Assembly: GCA_020722405.1 (NCBI GenBank)
Contig: DYKW01000051.1
Location: 1-10,722, forward strand
DNA length: 10,722 nucleotides
Direction: 5' to 3'
Source: Anaerolinea thermophila
GTDB taxonomy: Bacteria > Chloroflexota > Anaerolineae > Anaerolineales > DRKV01
The notes beneath the pieces are model-generated. The model did not search any database. It saw only the letters and a program-made list of their open reading frames with translations, and was not told the DNA's origin. Position numbers and translations under genes: made by a program. How positions within the stretch are numbered: the first letter of the stretch is position 1; the number at the start of each line of letters is the position of its first letter. Shown piece after piece: positions 1 to 5,610 of this stretch.

Positions 1-47
1 TTTTCATGTCTGGTGGTGAAAATCATTTTTTCATGGCGACTTCTCAA
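1..47. repeat. Dispersed 47-base repeat, left copy
   Basis: Bases 6-47 are identical to 10592-10633 at the other end of the window, and the match extends to 1-47 / 10587-10633 with one mismatch (base 5). The two copies are in direct orientation. Downstream of the match the flanks differ completely, so this is a short dispersed unit and not part of a longer duplication on that side. The left copy touches the window edge, so it may extend further left. No protein of its own is evident. Confidence 0.85.
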
Positions 48-76
48 ATTTTTGGAGCAACCCCAAAATGTCAAAA

Positions 77-337
77 CGTATCTGTTTACCGCAGAGACCG
101 CGGAGAACGCAGAGAATCTGGAGGGGCGACCGGCCGGTCGCCCGTACTTCACCACCCGGCGAATGCCCTCCTTCAGTACCCTGACATTGAAGTTGATCAG
201 CAAGCCCACCTTGCAACCAGAAAGCTTCAGGTAGGAAAGCAACTGAGCCTGATAAATCGGCATCAGGCGATCAACGGCAATCTGGTCAAGATTTTTCCGT
301 TCTGTCATCTCAGCGTTCTCTGCGTTCTCGGCGGTAA
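77..337 (-). pseudogene. GxxExxY-family gene remnant in an inverted-repeat element (copy 1)
   Basis: Read on the minus strand, an ATG at 308 opens a frame whose core (VDRLMPIYQAQLLSYLKLS, then the GLLINFNV block and KEGIRRVVK) matches, from memory, the C-terminal third of GxxExxY proteins, a PD-(D/E)xK nuclease-like family of roughly 125 residues. The N-terminal part with the GxxExxY signature and the nuclease motif is absent, so this is a fragment. The frame runs on past the family's normal end and off the window edge, which is probably meaningless. The sequence is an inverted copy of 3093-3343: bases 179-277 match 3162-3260 without a difference over 99 bases. The left end (77-92, cgtatctgtttaccgc) is the same 16-mer that ends copy 2. 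No convincing start signal; unlikely to make a functional protein. Confidence 0.7.
124..143. repeat. Perfect 20-base GC-rich palindrome
   Basis: gggcgaccgg followed directly by its reverse complement ccggtcgccc gives a perfect palindrome. It sits inside copy 1 of the GxxExxY element. Copy 2 has only about half a dozen bases at the corresponding place (around 3294-3300), so the palindrome and its edges look like a nested insertion. Palindromes of this composition recur in intergenic DNA of several environmental phyla, which is recalled and not checked here. Confidence 0.8.
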
Positions 338-374
338 GTCAAAACCTTAACGCAAAGCCGCGAGGGGAGGGCGT

Positions 375-393
375 GGGCGAAAGCCTTTCGCCC
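375..393. repeat. Short perfect hairpin upstream of the M28 gene
   Basis: gggcgaaa and tttcgccc form a perfect 8-base stem around a 3-base loop. No T-run follows on either strand, so it does not look like an intrinsic terminator. It lies between the copy 1 element and the first 8-base repeat array. Its role is unknown; it may be another small dispersed palindrome. Confidence 0.5.
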
Positions 394-431
394 CAACTAC
401 TCGACTACGTGACTAAGCGACTACGCGACTC
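392..431. repeat. Degenerate 8-base tandem array A (NNcgacta)
   Basis: Five consecutive 8-base units can be read: cccaacta, ctcgacta, cgtgacta, agcgacta, cgcgactc. The core is (c/t)gacta with two variable bases in front. The array ends 27 bases before the ATG of the M28 gene, just ahead of its ribosome binding site. The same unit appears in reverse complement directly after that gene (array B) and in this orientation at 3645-3691 (array C). Eight-base periodicity argues against a coding repeat. Confidence 0.75.
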
Positions 432-458
432 GATTCGTATTTATCAGGTGAACAAAAC

Positions 459-1640
459 ATGTACGAAAAATCATTCCCCTGGGGGCAGCGGGCACTGCAA
501 CACGCCCGCATCTTGACCGAAAGCACGCCGGGGCGCGGCTCGGCCACCCGATTGGAAGCACAGGCCGCCGTGTACGTGCACCAGCGCTTGAAGCAGGCCG
601 GGTACGAGGTGGAGCAACAAACCTTCATTGGCTTGCGCTCTATCTGGTTCTTCCTGGCGCTGGCCTTTGGCTTTGCCGTAATGGGACACCTCGCCGGACC
701 GTTATTGTCCTATGCCCTGGGGGATTGGGCTTTGTGGACGCTGCGCAGCGCTTTGTTTGGCTTCGCGTTTTACATGCTGTGGCGCAAATTTTCTTTCCAA
801 CACTTTCCACTGCGGGCGTCGCTGCCCCAAGGCCCCAGCCACAACGTGATCGCCGTGGCCGCGCCCAGCGGTGCGGTGCAACGGCGGATGGTGCTCAACG
901 CACACTTGGACAGCCATCGGGCTGTGATCTGGTTTGCCAATGATACGCTAACGCGCCTGTATACCTTGCTTTCCCCGCTGACGATTTACGGCTTGCTGGC
1001 TGCACCGCTATTGTACGCCTTGCACTTGCTGACCAACCTAAGCGTTTTCTCGTGGTTGGGCGGCGCGCTGGGCCTGTTGCATTTTGCAACATGGTTTACC
1101 GGCGTGACAGCCGACCTGGGGCCGTACTCCCCCGGTGCCAACGATAACGCCTCCTCGCTGGGCGTGCTGCTCAGTCTGGCCGAGCGCCTGCAACAAGAGC
1201 CGCTGCCCGATACCGAAGTGTGGCTGGTGGCGACCGGCTGTGAGGAGACCGGCTGCGACGGCATGGTCACGTTCTTGAACGCCTACGGAGACCGATTGCG
1301 TGATGCCCTGTTCCTAGACCTGGAAGTCAGCGGCATTGGTGATGAAATTGTCTATGTTGCGGCTGAGGGGGTGGTGCAGGCGCGCAAAATCGCCCCCGAT
1401 CTGGCAGAGATGTTGGCAGCGCACGGTGCGCGTCCTTTCTCGTTGGCGTACCTTGGCGCCTACACCGAGGGCGGGGCGATATGGTCACGCGGCCTGCGCG
1501 GCGCGTGTCTGATGTCTCGCCCGGCGGACAGCCTGACCATCCCCGAATGGCACCGCATGAGCGATACCGCCGATAAATTGCAGCCCGCTGCCTTGCAGCA
1601 CATGCACGATTTCGTGTGGCGTTTGTTGTATCATCTTTAG
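459..1640 (+). CDS. Membrane-associated M28-family zinc peptidase
   Basis: A 393-residue protein with a full set of M28 (aminopeptidase-type) metal ligands: H149 and D151 in NAHLDSH, D229 in GANDNASS, the E262/E263 pair in ATGCEETG, D287 in LFLDLEVSG, and H365 in EWHRMSDT. M28 enzymes normally bind two zinc ions and remove N-terminal residues from peptides. Hydrophobic segments lie near residues 62-80 and 91-107, before the catalytic domain, and near 164-190 and 196-213, between the first ligand pair and D229. An integral membrane enzyme is inferred, with substrate and sidedness unknown. There is no cleavable signal peptide at the N terminus. The ATG follows aggtg (446-450) by eight bases. 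The TAG stop is also the first three bases of repeat array B. The gene is probably transcribed alone, as about 100 repeat-filled bases separate it from the next gene on the strand. Confidence 0.88.
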   Translation: MYEKSFPWGQRALQHARILTESTPGRGSATRLEAQAAVYVHQRLKQAGYEVEQQTFIGLRSIWFFLALAFGFAVMGHLAGPLLSYALGDWALWTLRSALFGFAFYMLWRKFSFQHFPLRASLPQGPSHNVIAVAAPSGAVQRRMVLNAHLDSHRAVIWFANDTLTRLYTLLSPLTIYGLLAAPLLYALHLLTNLSVFSWLGGALGLLHFATWFTGVTADLGPYSPGANDNASSLGVLLSLAERLQQEPLPDTEVWLVATGCEETGCDGMVTFLNAYGDRLRDALFLDLEVSGIGDEIVYVAAEGVVQARKIAPDLAEMLAAHGARPFSLAYLGAYTEGGAIWSRGLRGACLMSRPADSLTIPEWHRMSDTADKLQPAALQHMHDFVWRLLYHL

Positions 1641-1693
1641 TCGCGTAGTCGTGTAGTCGGATAGTCAGATAGTCGGGTAGTTTAGTAGTCGGC
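1638..1693. repeat. Degenerate 8-base tandem array B (tagtcgNN)
   Basis: Seven units in strict 8-base register fill 56 bases: tagtcgcg, tagtcgtg, tagtcgga, tagtcaga, tagtcggg, tagtttag, tagtcggc. The unit is the reverse complement of that in arrays A and C. The first unit begins exactly at the TAG stop codon of the M28 gene, so arrays A and B bracket that gene in opposite orientations. Nothing else is visible in the gap up to 1746. Confidence 0.85.
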
Positions 1694-1746
1694 CATCCGC
1701 CAATTTCGCCAAGCACCGGGTAGACACTCTGCGGGCACACGCAGCA

Positions 1747-3090
1747 ATGGATTTTCGACGTATGAACAGATTCCTTTCATTCAAACGCATGGTCATCGCC
1801 CTGCCGGTGGTGTTGATGTTGGGCATGTTGACCTACTTCTTGCCGCCGGTGCACAGCCGTCTGGCCTGGCGGGTGGACAATTTGCGCACCCGCATCAAAT
1901 ACGCCCTCCACCCGCCCGAACAGGTACTCTTCACCCCACAAGAGCAGGCCCAGGTGGCCGCCATCGTCTCCGCTACGCTGCAGGCGATAATCACCCCCAC
2001 GCCAAGCCCCACAGCGATGGCAACACCCACCGCGCCAACCGCGGGGGTAAGCCCAACCATCGGCGCTTCCCCTATGCCCAGTGCTTCCCCCACCCTCACC
2101 CCAACCCCGCTGCCCGACAACGTCCTCTTGCAAGGGGCGAAACACGAGTACCAACAGTGGAACAACTGCGGCCCGGCCACCTTGTCCATGGCGCTTTCGT
2201 TTTGGGGCTGGCCGGGCGACCAACGCGACACCGCTGCGGTGCTCAAGCCTAATCCGCGCGATAAGAACGTCATGCCCTACGAGATGGCCGCCTTCGTCAA
2301 CCAGCATACCGAACTGCGCGCCGTGTGGCGCATGGGCGGCGATGGGGACTTGCTCAAACGCCTGCTGGCTGCCGGGTTCCCGGTGGTGGTCGAAAAAGGC
2401 TTCGAGGGCCCCGGTTTCGATGGTTGGATGGGACATTATGGCCTGTTGATTGGCTACGATGAGCAAAAACAGCAATTCTGGGTGTTGGATTCCTACGAAG
2501 GCCCCGACCATGAGTTCACCATTCCCTACGCCAAAGTCTTTGACTACTGGCCGCATTTCAATTACACCTACCTCCTGATTTATCCGCCGGAGCGGGAAAC
2601 CGAAGCCATGGCGCTCCTTGGCCCCGACGCCGACGAGGTCGAAAACTACCGCCGCGCAGCGGCACGCGCCTCCAACGATATCTTCAGTGCCGAGACGCCC
2701 CGCCAGCAGTTTTTTGCCTGGTTCAACCGCGGCACCGGCTTGGCCGCCCTGGACGATTACGCTGGTGCCGCCCAGGCCTATGACCAGGCCTGGGCACTTT
2801 ATCCACAAATCCCTGAGGAGAGCCGTCCCTGGCGCACCCTGTGGTACCAAACCGGCCCTTACCGGGCGTATTTTTACACCGGCCGTTACTACGATGTCAT
2901 CAATCTGGCCAATACCACCCTGGACGCCATGAGCGAACCCGTGCTGGAAGAGAGTTACTACTGGCGCGGCCTGGCGAAAGAAGCGCTCGGCGATGTGGAG
3001 GGTGCCATTGCCGACTTGCGCGAAGCCGTGCGCCTCAACCCCAACTCCGAAGCCGCCCAATACCAATTGGCCCGTTTGACCCAGCCTTGA
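1747..3090 (+). CDS. Membrane-anchored C39-like cysteine peptidase with TPR domain
   Basis: A 447-residue protein in four parts. Residues 14-33 form a hydrophobic N-terminal anchor or uncleaved signal; about 60-80 is a short helical stretch. Residues 82-122 are a Thr/Pro/Ser-rich linker, typical of extracellular spacers. Residues about 128-282 are a C39-like papain-fold domain (Peptidase_C39_2 type) with C141 in NNCGPA, H230 in GHYGLLIGYD and D248 in VLDSYEG as the likely triad. Residues about 320-445 contain TPR-like helices, clearest at 324-352 and 403-436. The catalytic domain and TPRs are inferred to lie outside the membrane. C39 peptidases often trim leader peptides, but this subtype is poorly characterised and its substrate cannot be named. 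No bacteriocin-like peptide or ABC exporter is nearby. No good Shine-Dalgarno precedes the ATG; M6 (1762) is an equally weak alternative. The TGA ends two bases before the mini-element at 3093. Confidence 0.85.
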   Translation: MDFRRMNRFLSFKRMVIALPVVLMLGMLTYFLPPVHSRLAWRVDNLRTRIKYALHPPEQVLFTPQEQAQVAAIVSATLQAIITPTPSPTAMATPTAPTAGVSPTIGASPMPSASPTLTPTPLPDNVLLQGAKHEYQQWNNCGPATLSMALSFWGWPGDQRDTAAVLKPNPRDKNVMPYEMAAFVNQHTELRAVWRMGGDGDLLKRLLAAGFPVVVEKGFEGPGFDGWMGHYGLLIGYDEQKQQFWVLDSYEGPDHEFTIPYAKVFDYWPHFNYTYLLIYPPERETEAMALLGPDADEVENYRRAAARASNDIFSAETPRQQFFAWFNRGTGLAALDDYAGAAQAYDQAWALYPQIPEESRPWRTLWYQTGPYRAYFYTGRYYDVINLANTTLDAMSEPVLEESYYWRGLAKEALGDVEGAIADLREAVRLNPNSEAAQYQLARLTQP

Positions 3091-3092
3091 GC

Positions 3093-3343
3093 CGTATTTG
3101 TTTACCGCCGAGAACGCAGAGAGCGCTGAGATGACAGAACGAGAAAATCTTGACCATATCTCCGTTGATCGCCTGATGCCGATTTATCAGGCTCAGTTGC
3201 TTTCCTACCTGAAGCTTTCTGGTTGCAAGGTGGGCTTGCTGATCAACTTCAATGTCAGGGGCCTGAAGGATGGCATTCGCCGGGTGGTGAATGACTTTCC
3301 AGATTCTCTGCGTTCTCCGTGAGCTCTGCGGTAAACAGATACG
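3093..3343 (+). mobile_element. MITE-like element with terminal inverted repeats (copy 2)
   Basis: The left end 3093-3108 (cgtatttgtttaccgc) and the reverse complement of the right end 3328-3343 (cgtatctgtttaccgc) agree at 15 of 16 bases. A second inverted pair, gagaacgcagaga, lies just inside at 3110-3122 and 3304-3316. The inside holds a GxxExxY gene fragment. An inverted second copy lies at 77-337. No transposase is present and no target-site duplication is obvious, so mobility in trans is an inference. Imperfect ttaccgc/gagaacgcagag repeats around GxxExxY genes are recalled from other genomes. Confidence 0.6.
3131..3322 (+). pseudogene. Truncated GxxExxY-family protein, C-terminal fragment
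   Basis: From the ATG at 3131 the frame gives about 63 residues. After MTEREN the sequence aligns from memory with the last 50 or so residues of GxxExxY proteins: an IYQAQLLSYLKL stretch, KVGLLINFNV and LKDGIRRVVN. The N-terminal GxxExxY motif and the E-x-K nuclease core are missing, so nuclease activity is not expected. The frame continues a few residues into the right terminal repeat (DSLRSP) before TGA. Upstream, the left terminal repeat is open in the same frame (TAENAESAE), which is a by-product of the repeat. Copy 1 starts the family match at the same point, so the truncation came before the duplication. No Shine-Dalgarno is visible. Confidence 0.7.
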
Positions 3344-3556
3344 GTTTTTCGCCCATGCCTGCGGGCTGAAGGCTAAAACCTGACGGCTGTCGGCTGTCAG
3401 GTCACAGTGGGCAGGCGCCAGGCAACAGCATTCAGCGAACACGTCATATCAATTGGGTTGCGAAGCACCGTGTTCTGTGAGCCTCTCATAAGGCGTTGAA
3501 AAAATGCAGGCTCTTTGGGATTTTACGTGATGCCTCCCCATATCTGGCAGCACGCC
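3344..3556. other. Intergenic spacer with no supported gene
   Basis: About 210 bases between the mini-element and the palindrome at 3557. It holds a repetitive GGCTG-rich stretch and an imperfect hairpin at 3378-3402 (acctgac and gtcaggt arms around an 11-base loop). Short frames cross it on both strands, but none has a recognisable product or start signal. It lies where plus-strand genes and the minus-strand tRNA converge. Confidence 0.6.
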
Positions 3557-3582
3557 GTAGGGCGGAATGAATTCCGCCCTAC
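3557..3582. repeat. 26-base palindrome (gtagggcggaat arms)
   Basis: Arms gtagggcggaat and attccgccctac pair perfectly over 12 bases around a 2-base centre. No T-run follows on either strand, so it is not a typical terminator. Palindromes of this form are recalled as a widespread dispersed intergenic family in environmental bacteria. The G-rich outer arm resembles that of the palindrome at 124-143, which suggests related families. Confidence 0.75.
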
Positions 3583-3644
3583 ATCTGAATGAACCAAAAT
3601 GCACGGCCTTTGACGACACAATTGGTATCAGCATTCGACGGGTA

Positions 3645-3691
3645 GCCGACTACCTGACTATGCGACTCCTGACTATCCGACCACGCGACTA
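3645..3691. repeat. Degenerate 8-base tandem array C (NNcgacta)
   Basis: Six units: gccgacta, cctgacta, tgcgactc, ctgacta (7 bases), tccgacca, cgcgacta. Same orientation as array A and opposite to array B. It ends three bases before the A-run that forms the T-tail of the tRNA-Glu terminator on the minus strand, so the array lies just beyond the expected transcript end. Confidence 0.75.
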
Positions 3692-3694
3692 CGC

Positions 3695-3727
3695 AAAAAA
3701 AAGCGCCCTGCAATTGTTGCAGAGCGC
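3695..3727 (-). terminator. Rho-independent terminator of tRNA-Glu
   Basis: Read on the minus strand, arms gcgctctgcaa and ttgcagggcgc form an 11-base stem with one G-T pair around a 3-base loop. Eight T residues (complement of 3695-3702) follow at once. The hairpin begins three bases after the tRNA 3' end. Strong stem, short loop and an uninterrupted T-run make this a clear intrinsic terminator. Confidence 0.92.
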
Positions 3728-3730
3728 CTG

Positions 3731-3803
3731 TGCCCCCACGGAGATTCGAACTCCGGTCTTGGCCTTGAAAGGGCCACGTCCTGGGCCTCTAGACGATGGG
3801 GGC
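3731..3803 (-). tRNA. tRNA-Glu (anticodon UUC)
   Basis: The minus strand gives a 73-base tRNA. The acceptor arm is GCCCCCA paired with TGGGGGC, with A as discriminator base. The anticodon stem is TGGCC/GGCCA with loop CTTTCAA, so the anticodon is TTC (glutamate). The T arm is CGGAG-TTCGAAT-CTCCG, and the D arm is GTC...GAC. CCA is not encoded: the next three bases are CAG, so the end must be added enzymatically. The gene stands alone with its own promoter and terminator. Besides translation, Glu-tRNA could feed tetrapyrrole synthesis by the C5 route if the host has one. Confidence 0.96.
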
Positions 3804-3816
3804 TGAAGCGGGGAAA

Positions 3817-3845
3817 ATTTTACCATTGACTTTGTATGAGGTCAA
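3817..3845 (-). promoter_or_regulatory. Sigma-70-type promoter of tRNA-Glu
   Basis: On the minus strand ttgacc (3840-3845) and taaaat (3817-3822) are separated by exactly 17 bases. The tRNA 5' end lies 13 bases beyond the -10 box, leaving a leader of about 6 bases. The elements match the consensus at 5 of 6 bases each. Confidence 0.82.
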
Positions 3846-3950
3846 GCAATTTGAAGAGTGATTTGATTCGTCAGATGGTTGGCTGTTCGAGCGTTTGGTA
3901 ACGGGCAGGGCCTGTCTACGATCTTCCGTTTGCGGTCGCGTACGTCTTTC

Positions 3951-4244
3951 CTACCTCGCACCGTTGTTCTGCGGGGAGGCAGGGGGGCGACGCCGCGGTT
4001 TGTGATTTTCTTTGTGGACGGGTTTCCCCAGCGAAGGGTTGAGCAGGATGCTCAACCACCGCTGAGCACGTTCATCTTCTTCTTTGTACCCGCATGTATC
4101 GCATACCCAGGTAGGAAAATCCGGCACGGTAATCATGTCATCGTTTAGCCAGGTAAAGTGCGTACGGTACTCCAAACGCAACAGGCCTCCCTGGCAGCGT
4201 GGACAGGAACGAGATTCCTGAGGAGATGAGATGTTACGATCCAT
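3951..4244 (-). CDS. Small zinc-binding protein, YgiT/MqsA-type two-CxxC domain
   Basis: A 97-residue protein with CPRC at 14-17 and CDTCGY at 48-53, a spacing that suits one zinc held by four cysteines, as in the YgiT-type (MqsA N-terminal-like) zinc domain. The segment between them is rich in aromatic and hydrophobic residues. After about residue 60 comes a helix and then a basic, Pro/His-rich tail (75-97) that is probably disordered. There is no C-terminal helix-turn-helix as in MqsA and no toxin-like neighbour, so an antitoxin role is not supported. The ATG lies inside the end of deoC (11-base overlap), no good Shine-Dalgarno is seen, and translation is probably coupled to deoC. It is last in the operon, and no terminator is evident between it and the tRNA promoter. 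Function unknown. Confidence 0.7.
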   Translation of the reverse strand: MDRNISSPQESRSCPRCQGGLLRLEYRTHFTWLNDDMITVPDFPTWVCDTCGYKEEDERAQRWLSILLNPSLGKPVHKENHKPRRRPPASPQNNGAR

Positions 4245-4989
4245 GTTGGGCTTCTTCTATGATGTTCATTCCGGCGCTGGCACCGATGCGTGTAGCACCG
4301 GCACGTATCATGGCTTGCATATCGTTCCAGGTGCGCACGCCGCCGGAGGCTTTGACGCCCATTTCGGGGCCAACCACGCGGCGCATCAGCGCAATATCTT
4401 CGACGGTTGCACCACCGGTGCTGAAGCCGGTAGAAGTTTTGACGAAATCGGCGCCCGCCCCCTTGCTGAGCAAACAGGCTGCGATTTTTTCGTCACGTGT
4501 CAACAGTGCGGTTTCGATAATGACTTTGACCAACGCGCCATGTTCATGGGCGACTTGCACGACGCCCGCAATATCCTGCCAGACGGCTTGGTAGTCGTCA
4601 CTTTTGAGCGCGCCGACATCGATGACCATGTCAATCTCGGTGGCACCGGCCTGGATGGCGGTTTCCGTCTCGAAGGCTTTCACAGTAGGGAAGGTGGCCC
4701 CCAGGGGAAAGCCGATCACCGTGCACACTTTGGATGCAGCACCGGCCAACTCCCTGGCCACCAGCGGCACCCAAACGGGGTTGACACATACGGATGCAAA
4801 TCCAACCTGACGGGCTTCGGCGCACAACTTACGTATATCGTCAGCGGTAGCCTGTGGTTTGAGCAAGGTATGGTCAATCCAGGCGGCGGCTTCTGATGCA
4901 GATGGCACAGGGAAGGGGGGATTTTCGGGGGGCAGGGATTGCCGGTATTGCTTGATGGTGTTGAGCGTTTCGGACAAGGATGCCACCAT
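4234..4989 (-). CDS. deoC: Deoxyribose-phosphate aldolase
   Basis: Splits 2-deoxy-D-ribose 5-phosphate into glyceraldehyde 3-phosphate and acetaldehyde in deoxynucleoside breakdown (EC 4.1.2.4, class I aldolase, cytosol). From the ATG at 4989 it is 251 residues. K184 in DFVKTSTGF is the Schiff-base lysine, K213 in VKASGGVR the second conserved lysine, and D120 in EIDMVIDVGAL the proton-relay acid. WIDHTLLKP near the start of the barrel and GFPLG are family hallmarks. A start at TTG 5004 adds five residues but has no ribosome site, whereas ggag at 4999-5002 sits nine bases before the ATG at 4989, so the ATG is chosen. About 30 extra N-terminal residues precede the barrel. It begins 22 bases after lepB and overlaps the zinc-protein gene by 11 bases. 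No other nucleoside-catabolism gene is nearby. Confidence 0.95.
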   Translation of the reverse strand: MVASLSETLNTIKQYRQSLPPENPPFPVPSASEAAAWIDHTLLKPQATADDIRKLCAEARQVGFASVCVNPVWVPLVARELAGAASKVCTVIGFPLGATFPTVKAFETETAIQAGATEIDMVIDVGALKSDDYQAVWQDIAGVVQVAHEHGALVKVIIETALLTRDEKIAACLLSKGAGADFVKTSTGFSTGGATVEDIALMRRVVGPEMGVKASGGVRTWNDMQAMIRAGATRIGASAGMNIIEEAQHGS

Positions 4990-5011
4990 GGTATTTTTCT
5001 CCAAGATGTAG

Positions 5012-5602
5012 TTATGGTGTTGGGGCGGCCAGTGCGGTATTGCCGTGATTGAGAAACCCTATCTTTGGAACAGGCCAGTACACAAATACAGCCCTTCCGA
5101 CCACATAATCCATCGGAACAGTGCCCCAAATATGGGAATCGGAGGAATTATTACGGTTATCTCCCAGGACGAATATCTGATTTTTGCCGACGGTCATCTG
5201 GGTTTCGTAGTTTGGCGGTGCAGCGATGTATGGTTCTTCCAAAGGGTAGCCGTTGACGTATACCGTACCATCGCGAATTGCGATTTCATCCCCCGGCAGG
5301 CCAATGACTCGCTTGATGAATTCATCGGTGGGATTGCGCGGGTAGTGAAACACGATGATGTCACCGCGTTCTGGCTGTCCAAGGCGGTAACTCAGACGGC
5401 TGACAACGATGAATTCCCCGTTTTCCAGGGTTGGCATCATGCTGTAGCCATCCACCCGGATACGTGCTGAGACTGTGTTAATCGCCAGGAACAACACAAT
5501 GGAAATAATCAGTGTTTCCAAAGTGTCGCGGATAAATTGCAGGCTTTCGTTGAGCGGTGCGTCGGTTTCTTCAGGGATGGGGGTGACACGAAAATCTTGC
5601 AT
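5012..5602 (-). CDS. lepB: Signal peptidase I
   Basis: Membrane serine protease that removes signal peptides from exported proteins. 196 residues. One transmembrane helix near 28-45 is followed by the catalytic domain. S54 in GYSMMPTL is the nucleophile and K97 in FIKRVIGLPGD the general base of the Ser/Lys dyad. The later box GDNRNNSSDSHIWG (147-160) is also present. One N-terminal helix and a short catalytic domain fit the Gram-positive-like form. The ATG has no clear Shine-Dalgarno: caacc-acc precedes it, and a tataat hexamer lies only eight bases upstream, so a very short or leaderless transcript is possible. It lies 19 bases after der and 22 before deoC. The two exported peptidases in this window would enter the same secretion system, but a direct link is not shown. 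Confidence 0.95.
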   Translation of the reverse strand: MQDFRVTPIPEETDAPLNESLQFIRDTLETLIISIVLFLAINTVSARIRVDGYSMMPTLENGEFIVVSRLSYRLGQPERGDIIVFHYPRNPTDEFIKRVIGLPGDEIAIRDGTVYVNGYPLEEPYIAAPPNYETQMTVGKNQIFVLGDNRNNSSDSHIWGTVPMDYVVGRAVFVYWPVPKIGFLNHGNTALAAPTP

Positions 5603-5610
5603 GGTGGTTG

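Noticed and set aside
1777..3066. Long 429-codon open frame on the minus strand opposite the C39 gene
   Set aside because: It is a shadow frame of a GC-rich gene: low-complexity Gly/Val-rich sequence without domains, whereas the plus strand has an anchor, a catalytic triad and TPRs.
3557..3582. Palindrome as a terminator for the plus-strand genes
   Set aside because: No T-run follows on either strand, and it lies more than 450 bases beyond the C39 stop.
3449..3634. 61-codon minus-strand frame in the intergenic region
   Set aside because: Much of it translates the palindrome at 3557-3582; no start signal and no recognisable domain.
392..3691. CRISPR array made of the tagtcg repeats
   Set aside because: The units are 8 bases, contiguous and degenerate, with no spacers, and there are no cas genes.
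3567..3806. 79-codon plus-strand frame across the tRNA
   Set aside because: It crosses the array, the terminator and the tRNA-Glu gene on the other strand; the peptide is an artefact of those sequences.
3951..4244. MqsA-like antitoxin of a toxin-antitoxin pair
   Set aside because: Only the zinc domain is present, the helix-turn-helix is missing, and no small toxin gene lies on either side.
4231..4896. 221-codon plus-strand frame opposite deoC
   Set aside because: It is the antisense shadow of deoC; it has no domain, and the minus strand encodes intact catalytic motifs.
4990..5004. TTG start for deoC at 5004
   Set aside because: No ribosome site precedes it, and the ggag that would serve the ATG at 4989 lies inside this extension.
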